A DNA stretch of 33,920 nt from Blastocatellia bacterium (GTDB taxonomy: Bacteria > Acidobacteriota > Blastocatellia > HR10), in contig DATLZR010000164.1 of assembly GCA_035573895.1 (NCBI GenBank), forward strand, positions 1 to 33,920, read 5' to 3'. Both the position numbers and the translations under genes were made by a program. The notes under the pieces were generated by a model. That model saw nothing but the letters and a program-made list of their open reading frames with translations, did not search any database and was not told where the DNA came from. Positions 16,973 to 25,986 of this stretch are shown piece by piece; position 1 is the stretch's first letter, and each line of letters opens with the position of its first letter.

Positions 16973-17022
16973 CGCGGGCTTTCCCGCCTGTGACTTTTTC
17001 GCCGCCTGGAAAGGCTGCGCTA
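16970..17022 (+). repeat. Dispersed palindromic repeat, copy 2, between convergent stops
   Basis: The 53-bp element begins TAGCGC and ends GCGCTA, with TTTCC and GGAAA arms around a T-rich loop. Its first three bases are the rdgB stop on the plus strand and its last three are the nadE stop on the minus strand. It therefore fills the whole space between the convergent genes. The hairpin may act as a bidirectional terminator or mRNA 3'-end stabiliser. Confidence 0.75.
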
Positions 17023-17871
17023 CTTCCCCCAATCGCGTTTATAGCGAAAGTCGTGGGTGATCGTTCGGGAGGAAATCTTGGGGCACAGCGGCATGCGCCG
17101 CTTGAACTGAGAGGACTGGACCATCGTCATCACCCGCCGGACGGACGCTTCGTCGTATCCTCGCTGGATCACCGCGTCCAGCGACAGGCGTTTGTCCACC
17201 AGTTCGACGAGGATGCCGTCCAGAATCTCATAGGGCAGGCCCAATTCGGCTTCATCGGATTGGCCGATCCAGAGGTCAGCCGTCGGCGTCTTCTCGATGA
17301 TGCGCGACGGCACGCCGAGGTGCTGCGCCAGCAGCCTCACTTCGGTTTTGTACAGATCGCCGAGCGGCCAGAGCGCCGCTGCCATATCGCCGTAGAGCGT
17401 TCCATAGCCCACGAGCAGTTCGGTCTTATTGCTCGTCCCGATGACCAGCGCCCGCAGGGCTGCCGATAAATCATAGAGTACGATCATGCGGGTTCGAGCC
17501 ATCACATTGCCCCGTCGAATACGGTCGGCATCGGGAACCTGATCGAGGTAGGCATCTACCATCGGCGTGATGTCAACGGTGATCGCTTGAATCCCCAGGA
17601 CGCGAATAACCTCCTGGGCGTCCGTCACGCTGGAGGGATCGCTCGTTTTATAAGGCAGGAGCACGCCATAGGTGTTTTCAGCCCCCAGAGCCTGGGCCGT
17701 GAGGAAAGCGACGACCGAAGAATCGAGTCCGCCGGAGAGGCCGATCACGCCTCGATCAAAACCCACTTTGGTTACTTCCTCGCGGATGAAGCGGCGCAAC
17801 AGGTCCGCCGTCAGGGCCGGATTGAACGTGGCGAAGGAAACACTCGGTGATGTTTTAGAGACTGCTGTCAT
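17020..17871 (-). CDS. nadE: NAD+ synthetase (synthetase domain only)
   Basis: The 283-residue protein is an N-type ATP pyrophosphatase that adenylates nicotinic acid adenine dinucleotide and amidates it to NAD+. The PP-loop SGGLDSS is at 46-52. VLLPYKTSDPSSVTDAQEVI, GNVMARTRMIVLYDLSA, GTSNKTELLVGYGTLYGDMAAALWPLGDLYKTEV and KRRMPLCPKIS are all family segments. It lacks the N-terminal glutaminase domain of fused enzymes. That activity is probably supplied by the gene directly upstream, which overlaps this start by 17 nt in another frame. The stop codon lies in the palindromic repeat. Confidence 0.93.
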   Translation of the reverse strand: MTAVSKTSPSVSFATFNPALTADLLRRFIREEVTKVGFDRGVIGLSGGLDSSVVAFLTAQALGAENTYGVLLPYKTSDPSSVTDAQEVIRVLGIQAITVDITPMVDAYLDQVPDADRIRRGNVMARTRMIVLYDLSAALRALVIGTSNKTELLVGYGTLYGDMAAALWPLGDLYKTEVRLLAQHLGVPSRIIEKTPTADLWIGQSDEAELGLPYEILDGILVELVDKRLSLDAVIQRGYDEASVRRVMTMVQSSQFKRRMPLCPKISSRTITHDFRYKRDWGK

Positions 17872-18739
17872 AGCCGGTCAACCGGTGCCGCTCAGCATAA
17901 ATGCGCTTGAGTTCGCGCAGCGTGAGGTCAAGACGCTCATCCCGGAGCAACGGATAAAACGTGCGGGCGCGACGAATCTCCTGCTGATCGAGTTCAGCCA
18001 CAAGCAGCGTCTCATCCGGCTCCGAAGCCCGCACGACCGGGCGCCCGAAAGGATCAACCACTTCCGAGCCTCCGGAGAAAAAGGCTCCGTCTTCAAATCC
18101 AACCCGATTCACGTAGAGGGTATAGATCATGTACGCTTGCGAGGCTGCCCGGGTGATCGTCTCCCAGGCCAGCCTGCTGCCCAATTTCTCCTGCTGGCGC
18201 ACGCCGCGTCCCGGACCGGCGGAGAGACAGAGGATGACCTGGGCTCCGTCCTGAGCCAGCACGTAGGTCGTCGAGGGATGCCACATATCCTCGCAGATAA
18301 GCATCCCCATACGTCCCCAGCGCGTGTCAAAGGCTCGCAGCATCTCTCCCGGTGCCAGGTAGCGCCCTTCGTCGAACATCCCGTACGTCGGCAGGTAGAC
18401 CTTGCGATGGATATGTCGCAGTTCGCCGTGACTGAGATAGGCGGCCGCATTGAAAAAGCGAAAATCGTCGGCCACCTCGACGAACCCGACGACGATGTCA
18501 ATGTCATGGATTTCGCTCTGCTCGGCGAGCGTGGCGAAGATGTCCGACCGGCGCGGATCGAGGGCCACATCGGGGACCAAATCCTCCAGGTAGTACCCGG
18601 TCAGCGAGAGTTCAGGAAAGACAATGAGATCACTTCCCCGCTCGACGGCACGGGCGATGTACTCGCGGTGAATCTCCAGATTGCGCCTGAGGTCGCCGAG
18701 GACGGGCTTGATTTGCGCCAGAGCGACGGTGAATTTCAT
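17855..18739 (-). CDS. Nitrilase-superfamily amidase, probable glutaminase partner of NadE
   Basis: 294 residues with an intact carbon-nitrogen hydrolase triad: Glu43 in FPELSLTGYY, Lys113 in HRKVYLPTYGMFDEGRY, and Cys149 in LICEDMWHP. The sequence around the Lys (KVYLPTYGMFDE) and Cys matches the glutaminase half of glutamine-dependent NAD+ synthetases as I know it, which releases ammonia from glutamine. The gene overlaps nadE by 17 nt, so the two are translated in a coupled way. The ATG at 18739 has a strong AAGGAGGG ribosome binding site. A generic omega-amidase or N-carbamoylputrescine amidase is the alternative, less likely given the neighbour. Confidence 0.85.
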   Translation of the reverse strand: MKFTVALAQIKPVLGDLRRNLEIHREYIARAVERGSDLIVFPELSLTGYYLEDLVPDVALDPRRSDIFATLAEQSEIHDIDIVVGFVEVADDFRFFNAAAYLSHGELRHIHRKVYLPTYGMFDEGRYLAPGEMLRAFDTRWGRMGMLICEDMWHPSTTYVLAQDGAQVILCLSAGPGRGVRQQEKLGSRLAWETITRAASQAYMIYTLYVNRVGFEDGAFFSGGSEVVDPFGRPVVRASEPDETLLVAELDQQEIRRARTFYPLLRDERLDLTLRELKRIYAERHRLTGYDSSL

Positions 18740-19369
18740 CTCGGCTCCCTCCTTTTCATCGGCTCCAGAATGGTATCACAAAGCCTTTTCCCGATGAAGA
18801 ACCCGCCCGGGAGAAATTCCCGGTGAAGGTGAGGAACTGTGGGTGAGCGGTTCGTTTCAGGGGTGAGGATGGGCTGATTCGGGCCAGATACAACCCTACC
18901 AACATCGGTTCCGTCGCGCCCCGTCCGGCGTGTGCCAGAACGTCATGGTGATTAACCCCGTAAGCCCCTCCACAAGTAGCCGCTTCTTCAGGTGGACTGA
19001 GGTGAAGATTCCGGCCCACAGATCAACGGTTTCCAGGGATCACTCTCATCAGCGGGCACTTTTCCACCTGTGGGCGATTCTCATTTTCATCGGTTCTGCG
19101 CCGAGCCCGGGACTTCATGAGGAACTCCTCGGGGGTGCGCTCCTCGGGCGTGCCTGGTGAACCCGTTGGAAGCGGGCGCTCCCCGGCGTCCCCGGGCACG
19201 ACCGACTCATCGGCCAGAACCACTAGCCACCTGATGCCGCAGACTGAGACCAAAAGGGCATAAAGTGAGGCGGCGAATCCCATCGGCTGATGCGCGGCGA
19301 TAGAGCCCGCAGGCCGCCCCCTCGGACGATTTACCAACCCGGGGTCAATGTGAGAGAATTATCTCCGGT
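18740..19369. other. 630-bp intergenic stretch without a convincing gene
   Basis: Both strands carry only short frames (up to about 100 codons) with no ribosome binding site and no recognisable domain. The longest, on the minus strand from 19337, has one hydrophobic stretch near residues 20-42 but a low-complexity charged tail. At 19052-19075 a motif resembles the 5' half of the palindromic repeat seen around rdgB. I did not find a clear promoter, terminator or RNA gene. It lies between divergent genes, so promoters for both must be here. Confidence 0.4.
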
Positions 19370-20158
19370 ATGAGGCGAGATGTCTTATGCATCAGAGCCT
19401 TCTTCTACAAGAACTGGATCATGGCCAAGCGCAATATCTTCTCGTTGCTGGAGCTGGCGTTCTGGCCGACGGTCGGACTGCTCTCGATCGGCTTGATGAC
19501 GCGCTATCTCGGATTGGACGCCAATACGCGAGCGTTCGTTTTGATCGGGATTTTGGCGACAGCGACGCTTCATGTCTGTCAGTTGGATGTCTCCTATAGT
19601 CTGCTTTACTCGGTGTGGAGCAAGAGCGTAAAGCATGAGTTCATTGCTCCGGTTCGGGCTCACCATCTGGTGCTCGGCTCCTGGATGATGGGCATGGTTC
19701 GGGCGACCATCGTCGTGGTGGCCGTGGCCGTGCTGGGGCGATCCGCATTTGATTTTGATTTTCTGGCTCCGGGGCTGGGTCGTGCGGTGCTGTTCACCTT
19801 TGGTGTTTTTTGCAATGCCGCCCTGGTGGGGATGATCGTTTGTGCGCTGGTCCTGTTGCTGGGCCAGCGCGCGGAGATCGCCGCCTGGTCGCTCGATTAT
19901 TTGGTGATGGTTTTATGCGGGATGTACTACCCGGTGGAGCTTTTGCCCGCGCCGGCGAAGATGCTTGGGAGTATGCTCCCGATCACCTACTTCCTCGAAT
20001 ATTTTCGCTCTTTTTACGGTTTTTCCAGCGCCTTCGCGCATCCGCTGGCCACTGGCTATGGATTGGCGCTCCTCTATTTCCTGGGGGGATTGGTGCTTCT
20101 GGATGCCGCTATTCATCGGGCGCGTCGCAGCGGCGTTTTGATGAAGCTCTCGGAGTGA
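19370..20158 (+). CDS. ABC-2 type transporter permease
   Basis: 262 residues with about six membrane helices, for example FSLLELAFWPTVGLLSIGLMTRY near 24-46 and a last helix GYGLALLYFLGGLVLLDAAI near 227-246, and a short polar C-terminus. The arrangement and the 'LLPITYFLEYFRSFYGF' segment near the end are typical of ABC-2 permeases that export polysaccharides, drugs or lipids. No ATP-binding subunit lies on either side, which is unusual because the two are generally adjacent. The ATG at 19370 lacks a strong ribosome binding site. dnaJ follows after 71 nt on the same strand. The substrate is unknown. Confidence 0.75.
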   Translation: MRRDVLCIRAFFYKNWIMAKRNIFSLLELAFWPTVGLLSIGLMTRYLGLDANTRAFVLIGILATATLHVCQLDVSYSLLYSVWSKSVKHEFIAPVRAHHLVLGSWMMGMVRATIVVVAVAVLGRSAFDFDFLAPGLGRAVLFTFGVFCNAALVGMIVCALVLLLGQRAEIAAWSLDYLVMVLCGMYYPVELLPAPAKMLGSMLPITYFLEYFRSFYGFSSAFAHPLATGYGLALLYFLGGLVLLDAAIHRARRSGVLMKLSE

Positions 20159-20223
20159 GACAGTGAGAGGACCCTGCGCGATCCTGAGCGGTCAGCGGCC
20201 CGGAGGCGATTGATCATGGGTGA

Positions 20224-21357
<1,134 letters not shown>

Positions 21358-21426
21358 ATTGACAGGTTCGCTCCGGCTCAGTAGTCTTTTTAAGCCGACC
21401 TTGATGGAGGAGGTTAATTTCGCCGA

Positions 21427-22422
21427 TTGAAGAAGGTCATCCTGGCACAGAAAGGGATCGAATCACTCTTTGGCCCCAACGACCAGAATCTCCGACTGCT
21501 CGAATCGGCCCTCCAGGTTCAGGTGGACGCGCGGGGTGGAGACCTGATCATTCAGGGGGAGCCGGAGGATGTAGCGACGATGGAGCGCATCCTCAACGAG
21601 TATGCCGCCTTGGTGGAAGAGGGGCGGCAGCCGTCGGATCGAGAGCTGCGGCTGGTGCTGCGGCAAATCGCGGAGGATCGTTCCTACAGTCTGGCCGACC
21701 ACTTCCGCCTGGGAACGCTCACGCTGACGGGCAAAAAAGCGGTGGTGGCTCGCTCGCCCAATCAGCTCCGGTATTTGCAGGCGATGGAGGCCAACGATCT
21801 CGTCTTCGCCATCGGCCCGGCAGGAACCGGCAAGACCTACCTGGCCGTCGCCACGGCGGTGCAGATGCTCCTGGCCAAGCGCATCCGTCGCATCATTCTC
21901 ACCCGGCCGGCTGTCGAAGCCGGAGAGAAGCTCGGCTTTCTCCCCGGCGATATTCAGCAGAAAGTGGACCCCTATCTCCGCCCGCTCTATGATGCCCTCT
22001 ATGACCTGCTCGACTACGAGCGGATCGAACGGCTCCTCGAACGCATGGTGATCGAGATTGCTCCGCTGGCCTTCATGCGGGGGCGCACGCTGTCGGAAGC
22101 CTTCATTATTCTCGACGAAGGCCAGAATACGACGTCCGAGCAAATGAAGATGTTCCTCACTCGCATCGGCCTGGATTCCAAGGTGGTCGTCACCGGCGAT
22201 ATTACCCAGATTGACCTCCCGCCGGGCAAGAAATCGGGACTGGTGGAGGCTCAGGAATTGTTCGCGGGTCTGCCGGGCATCGCCTTCGTCTACTTCACCG
22301 AACGAGATGTCGTGCGCCATCCCCTGGTGAAAGCGATCATCAAAGCCTACGAGGATCACAGCCGAGGAGGCCGTCACAATCACACCACGTCGAGCGAAAC
22401 AGTCCCCACGGAGTCGCGGTGA
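21427..22422 (+). CDS. phoH: PhoH-like P-loop ATPase
   Basis: 331 residues: an N-terminal region with a KH-like fold, then a PhoH domain with Walker A GPAGTGKT (130-137) and Walker [11 protein letters not shown] (226-235), plus [16 protein letters not shown] and [15 protein letters not shown]. PhoH (YbeZ) is an ATPase linked to RNA and ribosome metabolism and is typically encoded beside ybeY, as here. The start is a TTG at 21427; an in-frame stop 10 nt upstream excludes longer versions. A GGAGGAGG lies 13 nt before it, farther than usual. ybeY follows after 16 nt. Confidence 0.93.
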   Translation: MKKVILAQKGIESLFGPNDQNLRLLESALQVQVDARGGDLIIQGEPEDVATMERILNEYAALVEEGRQPSDRELRLVLRQIAEDRSYSLADHFRLGTLTLTGKKAVVARSPNQLRYLQAMEANDLVFAIGPAGTGKTYLAVATAVQMLLAKRIRRIILTRPAVEAGEKLGFLPGDIQQKVDPYLRPLYDALYDLLDYERIERLLERMVIEIAPLAFMRGRTLSEAFIILDEGQNTTSEQMKMFLTRIGLDSKVVVTGDITQIDLPPGKKSGLVEAQELFAGLPGIAFVYFTERDVVRHPLVKAIIKAYEDHSRGGRHNHTTSSETVPTESR

Positions 22423-22438
22423 CGGGGGAGGGGAAGCG

Positions 22439-22894
22439 ATGGTGTACGTTCTCAATCGTCAACGTGCCGTGCGCCTGAACGGTCGGCGGTGGAGCCGGTT
22501 CGCCCTGCGTGTTCTGCAGGAGCTGGGAGTATCGCATCGCGATGTCTCGCTCGTTTTCGTCAGCGACGTGGCGATGCGCCGACTGAACCGGCAGTTCCGC
22601 GGGAAGGATCGCCCGACCGATGTCCTGGCCTTCCCGTGCGATCCCCTCGAAGGAATAGACTGCGACTACCTCGGCGATGTCGTCGTTTCGGTGGAAACGG
22701 CCCGACGACAGGCGGCCCACCATCGCATCCGACTGGAGCGGGAGCTGAAGAACCTCATCATTCACGGCCTGGCCCATCTGTGCGGCTACGATCATGAGAC
22801 CGACACTGGTGAGATGAGACGGCTGGAACGGCGATTGCGACGGCGGTTGATCTCGTCGTCGGGGACGGGAAAGGCGCGACGGCAAAAGGACTGA
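22439..22894 (+). CDS. ybeY: Endoribonuclease YbeY
   Basis: 151 residues. YbeY is a zinc-dependent single-strand endoribonuclease needed for 16S rRNA 3'-end maturation and ribosome quality control. The metal site HGLAHLCGYDH (109-119) supplies His109, His113 and His119. The family stretch LNRQFRGKDRPTDVLAFP (49-66) and YLGDVVVS are present. The C-terminus is Arg-rich and basic, fitting RNA binding. A good GGGGAGG precedes the ATG at 22439. It sits between phoH and the CBS protein gene with gaps of 16 and 10 nt, in the conserved phoH-ybeY-corC-era cluster. Confidence 0.94.
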   Translation: MVYVLNRQRAVRLNGRRWSRFALRVLQELGVSHRDVSLVFVSDVAMRRLNRQFRGKDRPTDVLAFPCDPLEGIDCDYLGDVVVSVETARRQAAHHRIRLERELKNLIIHGLAHLCGYDHETDTGEMRRLERRLRRRLISSSGTGKARRQKD

Positions 22895-22904
22895 GCCAGA
22901 AGCT

Positions 22905-24200
22905 ATGTTCGCCCTTTTTATCGGTCTCATCGGTGTGCTCGTCTTCCTCTCCACGTTTGAGAGCGCGGTGACGCAACTGAGCGAGGTTCAGCTTCGCGTC
23001 CTCCGGGCGGAAAATGAGCGCAGTTTTCACGCGCGGTTTTTGCGCGAGCTGGTGGAGAATCGTCATCGGCTGCTGCTCACCGTCAGCATGGGCGTACAAT
23101 TGATGATCATCTCGCTGACGATCACGCTCGTGACCCTGCTCCAATCGGAGGGGCGGGAACACCCGCTCCTCATGGGACTGGTGGGAATGGTCCTCGTCGT
23201 CAGTGTGTTTCGCCAGTTTCTGCCTCGTATGCTGGCGCAAAACAATCCGGAGAAGGTCCTGTTGCGGCTGCTGCCCGCCTTATCGGCAGTCTACAATGTC
23301 CTCTGGCCGCTCGCCTATCCGATTTATCGGGCACTGCAGTCGGTGAAAACCGCGTCGGTCGCCGAACCCGCCGGCGAGGAAGGCAGCGACGAGGAGATTC
23401 AAGCGTTCATTGATGTCGGCGAGGAAGCGGGCATCATCGAGGAGTCCGAGGGACAGCTCATTCAATCCATCGTGGAGCTGGGCGACAAACAGGTCCGGGA
23501 GCTGATGATCCCGCGCAGCGACATCGTGGCGGTGGATGCCAGCGCGACCATCGAGGACGCCATCCGGGTGGCCGTCGAATCGAACTACTCCCGGCTGCCG
23601 GTATACAAAGAGACACTCGATGACGTCATCGGAATCGTCTATCTCCGCGACCTGTTGAAAAAATTTCTCCGCGGGGGGGCCGTCGAGCGCGTCACCGGCG
23701 TCATGCGGCCGGCGTACTTCGTCCCGGAGACGAAACGCGCAGCCGATTTGCTCGATGAGATGAAACGGGCCCGAACGCACATTGCGCTGGCGGTGGACGA
23801 ATATGGCGGGATTGCCGGTCTCATCACCCTGGAGGATATGATCCAGGAGATCGTCGGGCCTATCGAGGATGAAGATCAACCGGTCCCGGCGGACATCATC
23901 GCGCAACCTGACGGCAGCGTGCTCGTGCGCGGCACGACCGATGTGCGAAAACTCGAACTGCTCTTTGGGACCGAGATTGACGCCGATGATTTCACCACCG
24001 TGGCTGGGCTCATCCTCAAACATCTGGATCATCTGCCGGCGGTGGGCGAAGGCGTGCAATGCCACGGACTGCGATTTGAGGTGGTGGATGCTGATCCGCG
24101 CCGGATCCGGATGGTTCGGATTCGGCCCGTCGCCCCGATGGCCTCCGGATCCGATGCCGACGCGCGCTCGGTCTCCGTCGCCAAACCGGAACGCTCATGA
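22905..24200 (+). CDS. CNNM/CorC-type membrane protein with CBS domains
   Basis: 431 residues. An N-terminal CNNM (DUF21) membrane domain has three or four helices (about 1-17, 61-78, 88-104 and near 125). Then comes a CBS-domain pair containing IPRSDIVAVDASATIEDAI, NYSRLPVYKETLDDVIGIVYLRDL and HIALAVDEYGGIAGLITLEDMIQEIVG. A CorC/HlyC C-terminal domain with VRGTTDVRKLELLFGTEI and TTVAGLIL closes it. The family is linked to Mg2+/Co2+ export and carries the old label 'hemolysin'. It is co-transcribed with ybeY upstream and era downstream, whose start overlaps its stop by 4 nt (ATGA). Confidence 0.9.
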   Translation: MFALFIGLIGVLVFLSTFESAVTQLSEVQLRVLRAENERSFHARFLRELVENRHRLLLTVSMGVQLMIISLTITLVTLLQSEGREHPLLMGLVGMVLVVSVFRQFLPRMLAQNNPEKVLLRLLPALSAVYNVLWPLAYPIYRALQSVKTASVAEPAGEEGSDEEIQAFIDVGEEAGIIEESEGQLIQSIVELGDKQVRELMIPRSDIVAVDASATIEDAIRVAVESNYSRLPVYKETLDDVIGIVYLRDLLKKFLRGGAVERVTGVMRPAYFVPETKRAADLLDEMKRARTHIALAVDEYGGIAGLITLEDMIQEIVGPIEDEDQPVPADIIAQPDGSVLVRGTTDVRKLELLFGTEIDADDFTTVAGLILKHLDHLPAVGEGVQCHGLRFEVVDADPRRIRMVRIRPVAPMASGSDADARSVSVAKPERS

Positions 24201-25141
24201 CCGACATAACGCTCTCACCCCTTCCCGACGCGCTCGACGAGGTCGTGCCGGACGAGCGACGAAAATCGGGACTGGTTGCGCTCATCGGCCGACCGAATGC
24301 GGGGAAATCAACACTGCTCAATCGCCTCATCGGACAGAAGATCGCCGCCGTCTCCGACAAACCGCAAACGACGCGCTGGCGAATTCGCGGTATTCTCACC
24401 GAGGAGCGCGGCCAGATCATCTTCGTGGATACGCCCGGCATTCACAAACCGAAGCATCAGATGAACGTCCGCATGATGCGCGCCGTCGGCCGGGCCATCG
24501 AGGACGTGGATCTGGTCCTGCTCCTGGTGGATGCGTGCGAATCGTTCGGCAGTGGCGATCGCTTTGTGCTCGACCTGGTGAAGCGGGCAGCCAAACCGAC
24601 CTTTCTCCTCCTCAACAAGATTGATCGGCTCGCCGATAAGCGAACGCTTCTGCCGCTCATTGATCTCTACCGCCGGGAGTACGATTTCGCTGAGGTGATC
24701 CCCATCTCCGCTCTCACCGGGGAGAACCTCTCTCTGCTCGTGGAGAAGATTTTCGAATATCTGCCGGAGGGGCCGCTCTATTATCCCGAAGGGGAGATCA
24801 CCGATCAGCCGGAGCGGGTCATCGTCGCCGAGATCATCCGGGAAAAACTCCTCATGGTCACTCACGACGAGCTTCCCTACGTCACGGCCGTGGTGACCGA
24901 GCAGTTCCATGACGAGGGATCTTTGCTGCGGATTCACGCGATCATCCTCGTCGAGCGAGAATCGCAAAAGCCCATCATTATTGGCAAAGGGGGAGAACGC
25001 CTGAAAAAAATCGGCACGCTGGCGCGCGAGGAGATCGAGTTCTTGTTCGGCAAGAAGGTCTTCCTTCAGTTGTACGTCAAGGTGCGCGAGCGCTGGCGGG
25101 ACAGCGAGGCCGTTCTCGATCAGATCGGATTTGAACGCTGA
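24197..25141 (+). CDS. era: GTPase Era
   Basis: 314 residues. Era is a Ras-like GTPase that binds the 16S rRNA 3' end and assists 30S assembly. G1 is GRPNAGKS (31-38), the switch has DKPQTTR, G3 is DTPGIHKPKH (78-87) and G4 is NKID (140-143). The C-terminal KH domain has the GxxG loop in IIIGKGGERLKKIG and ends with FLQLYVKVRERWRDSE. About 20 residues precede the usual N-terminus. The ATG overlaps the stop of the CBS gene. It closes the dnaJ-phoH-ybeY-corC-era series. Confidence 0.96.
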   Translation: MTDITLSPLPDALDEVVPDERRKSGLVALIGRPNAGKSTLLNRLIGQKIAAVSDKPQTTRWRIRGILTEERGQIIFVDTPGIHKPKHQMNVRMMRAVGRAIEDVDLVLLLVDACESFGSGDRFVLDLVKRAAKPTFLLLNKIDRLADKRTLLPLIDLYRREYDFAEVIPISALTGENLSLLVEKIFEYLPEGPLYYPEGEITDQPERVIVAEIIREKLLMVTHDELPYVTAVVTEQFHDEGSLLRIHAIILVERESQKPIIIGKGGERLKKIGTLAREEIEFLFGKKVFLQLYVKVRERWRDSEAVLDQIGFER

Positions 25142-25558
25142 AGTGGGTGGGAGCGACAGAGGTCCCGAGCTTTATGATCCTCCGTCCGCGAGAGCGGACA
25201 GGATCTCGGCGACCTCGCGATGACATCTGAACCGTTCGGGCGGTCTTTCGGAGGGAACGGTCCTGGGAGCCGTCTCCGACAGACCTTCTCATGAAGCGAG
25301 GCCGTCGCTCGGGAGCGAGGAAAATCTCACCGCAGGGGAGCGCGGAGGGAGAGAGAAGTGGTGAGACGATCCGTGCCCATCTGTGGTGAAAGTCGGAGGA
25401 GTCATTCATGGAGCCCCGGCTCCACCCGGGAACAATGAAAATCGGAGCCCCGGGATGAAAAAGGGCCCACGGATGATTGATCGGTGGGGGCCTTTCATCG
25501 GCGGCAACGGTTTTCTCCCTCGATCCGCGTGGTTTGGCGGGCTATTTTCGGAGGAACG
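25142..25558 (+). other. 417-bp structured intergenic region after era
   Basis: No credible protein-coding frame. The last 160 nt are rich in inverted repeats: GGAGCCCCGGCTCC is self-complementary at 25410-25423, the GGAGCCCCGG block recurs at 25444-25453, and the long hairpin of 25461-25495 follows. The first 250 nt show no RNA family I can name; RNase P, tmRNA and SRP RNA signatures are absent. It may be the 3' end of the era operon plus the leader of the next gene. Confidence 0.4.
25461..25495. terminator. Terminator-like hairpin
   Basis: AAGGGCCCAC (25461-25470) pairs with GTGGG, a 2-nt bulge and CCTTT (25484-25495) around a 13-nt loop. On the plus strand only three T follow the stem. 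On the minus strand a run of five T follows, although no minus-strand gene ends here. It probably ends the era operon transcript, or may act in both directions. Confidence 0.4.
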
Positions 25559-25903
25559 ATGACGAGACTCAAAGTGATTGCTGCGATTCTGGCCGTCTAT
25601 GGTTTCTTCATGCTCAGCGGGGGAATCGTCGCGGATGCCTTCGGATTGCCGCCCAGAGCGCAGGTGGGGATGGCGGTCGGAGGGTTCCTCCTGCTCGTTT
25701 CGGCATTCGGATTATGGCGGCAGCGCCGGTGGGCAGCCGTGCTGGCGGTCGTGAGTCTGCTGACGATCAGCGGGGTGGTTTACTACAACGACTATCTGAC
25801 CGATGGGACGGGCCAGGTTCACTGGCCGAGTCATTTGATTCGGGGACTGGTGGGGCTCGTTCTCATCGTCCTGATCCTCCGCGGCTGGAGGGTCTTAAAG
25901 TGA
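25559..25903 (+). CDS. Small four-helix membrane protein, unknown function
   Basis: 114 residues from the ATG at 25559, which has GGAGGA 3-4 nt upstream. A longer frame from 25484 starts inside the hairpin and is rejected. Four hydrophobic segments are visible at about 4-24, 38-55, 60-79 and 92-110, separated by short loops with a WRQRRW turn after helix 2, positive on the presumed cytoplasmic side. No family or catalytic motif is recognised. It is separated from asnS by 83 nt and may have its own transcript. Confidence 0.7.
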   Translation: MTRLKVIAAILAVYGFFMLSGGIVADAFGLPPRAQVGMAVGGFLLLVSAFGLWRQRRWAAVLAVVSLLTISGVVYYNDYLTDGTGQVHWPSHLIRGLVGLVLIVLILRGWRVLK

Positions 25904-25986
25904 GGGATGACGGGCTCCCCCTTTCACTCGGTGAGCCAGTTGTAGTAGGATATGTCCCGGCTTTCAGGCAGAGGTGATCGTCAGGC

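Noticed and set aside
17020-18739. Possibility that nadE and the amidase are one gene split by a frameshift
   Set aside because: Each has its own start, the amidase ends with a plausible C-terminus, and the 17-nt overlap does not join the frames in a way that restores a fused protein of family length.
19023-19337. 104-codon minus-strand frame with one hydrophobic stretch
   Set aside because: No ribosome binding site, Pro/Arg/Glu-rich low-complexity tail, and no similarity I recognise. Kept only as a remark on the empty region.
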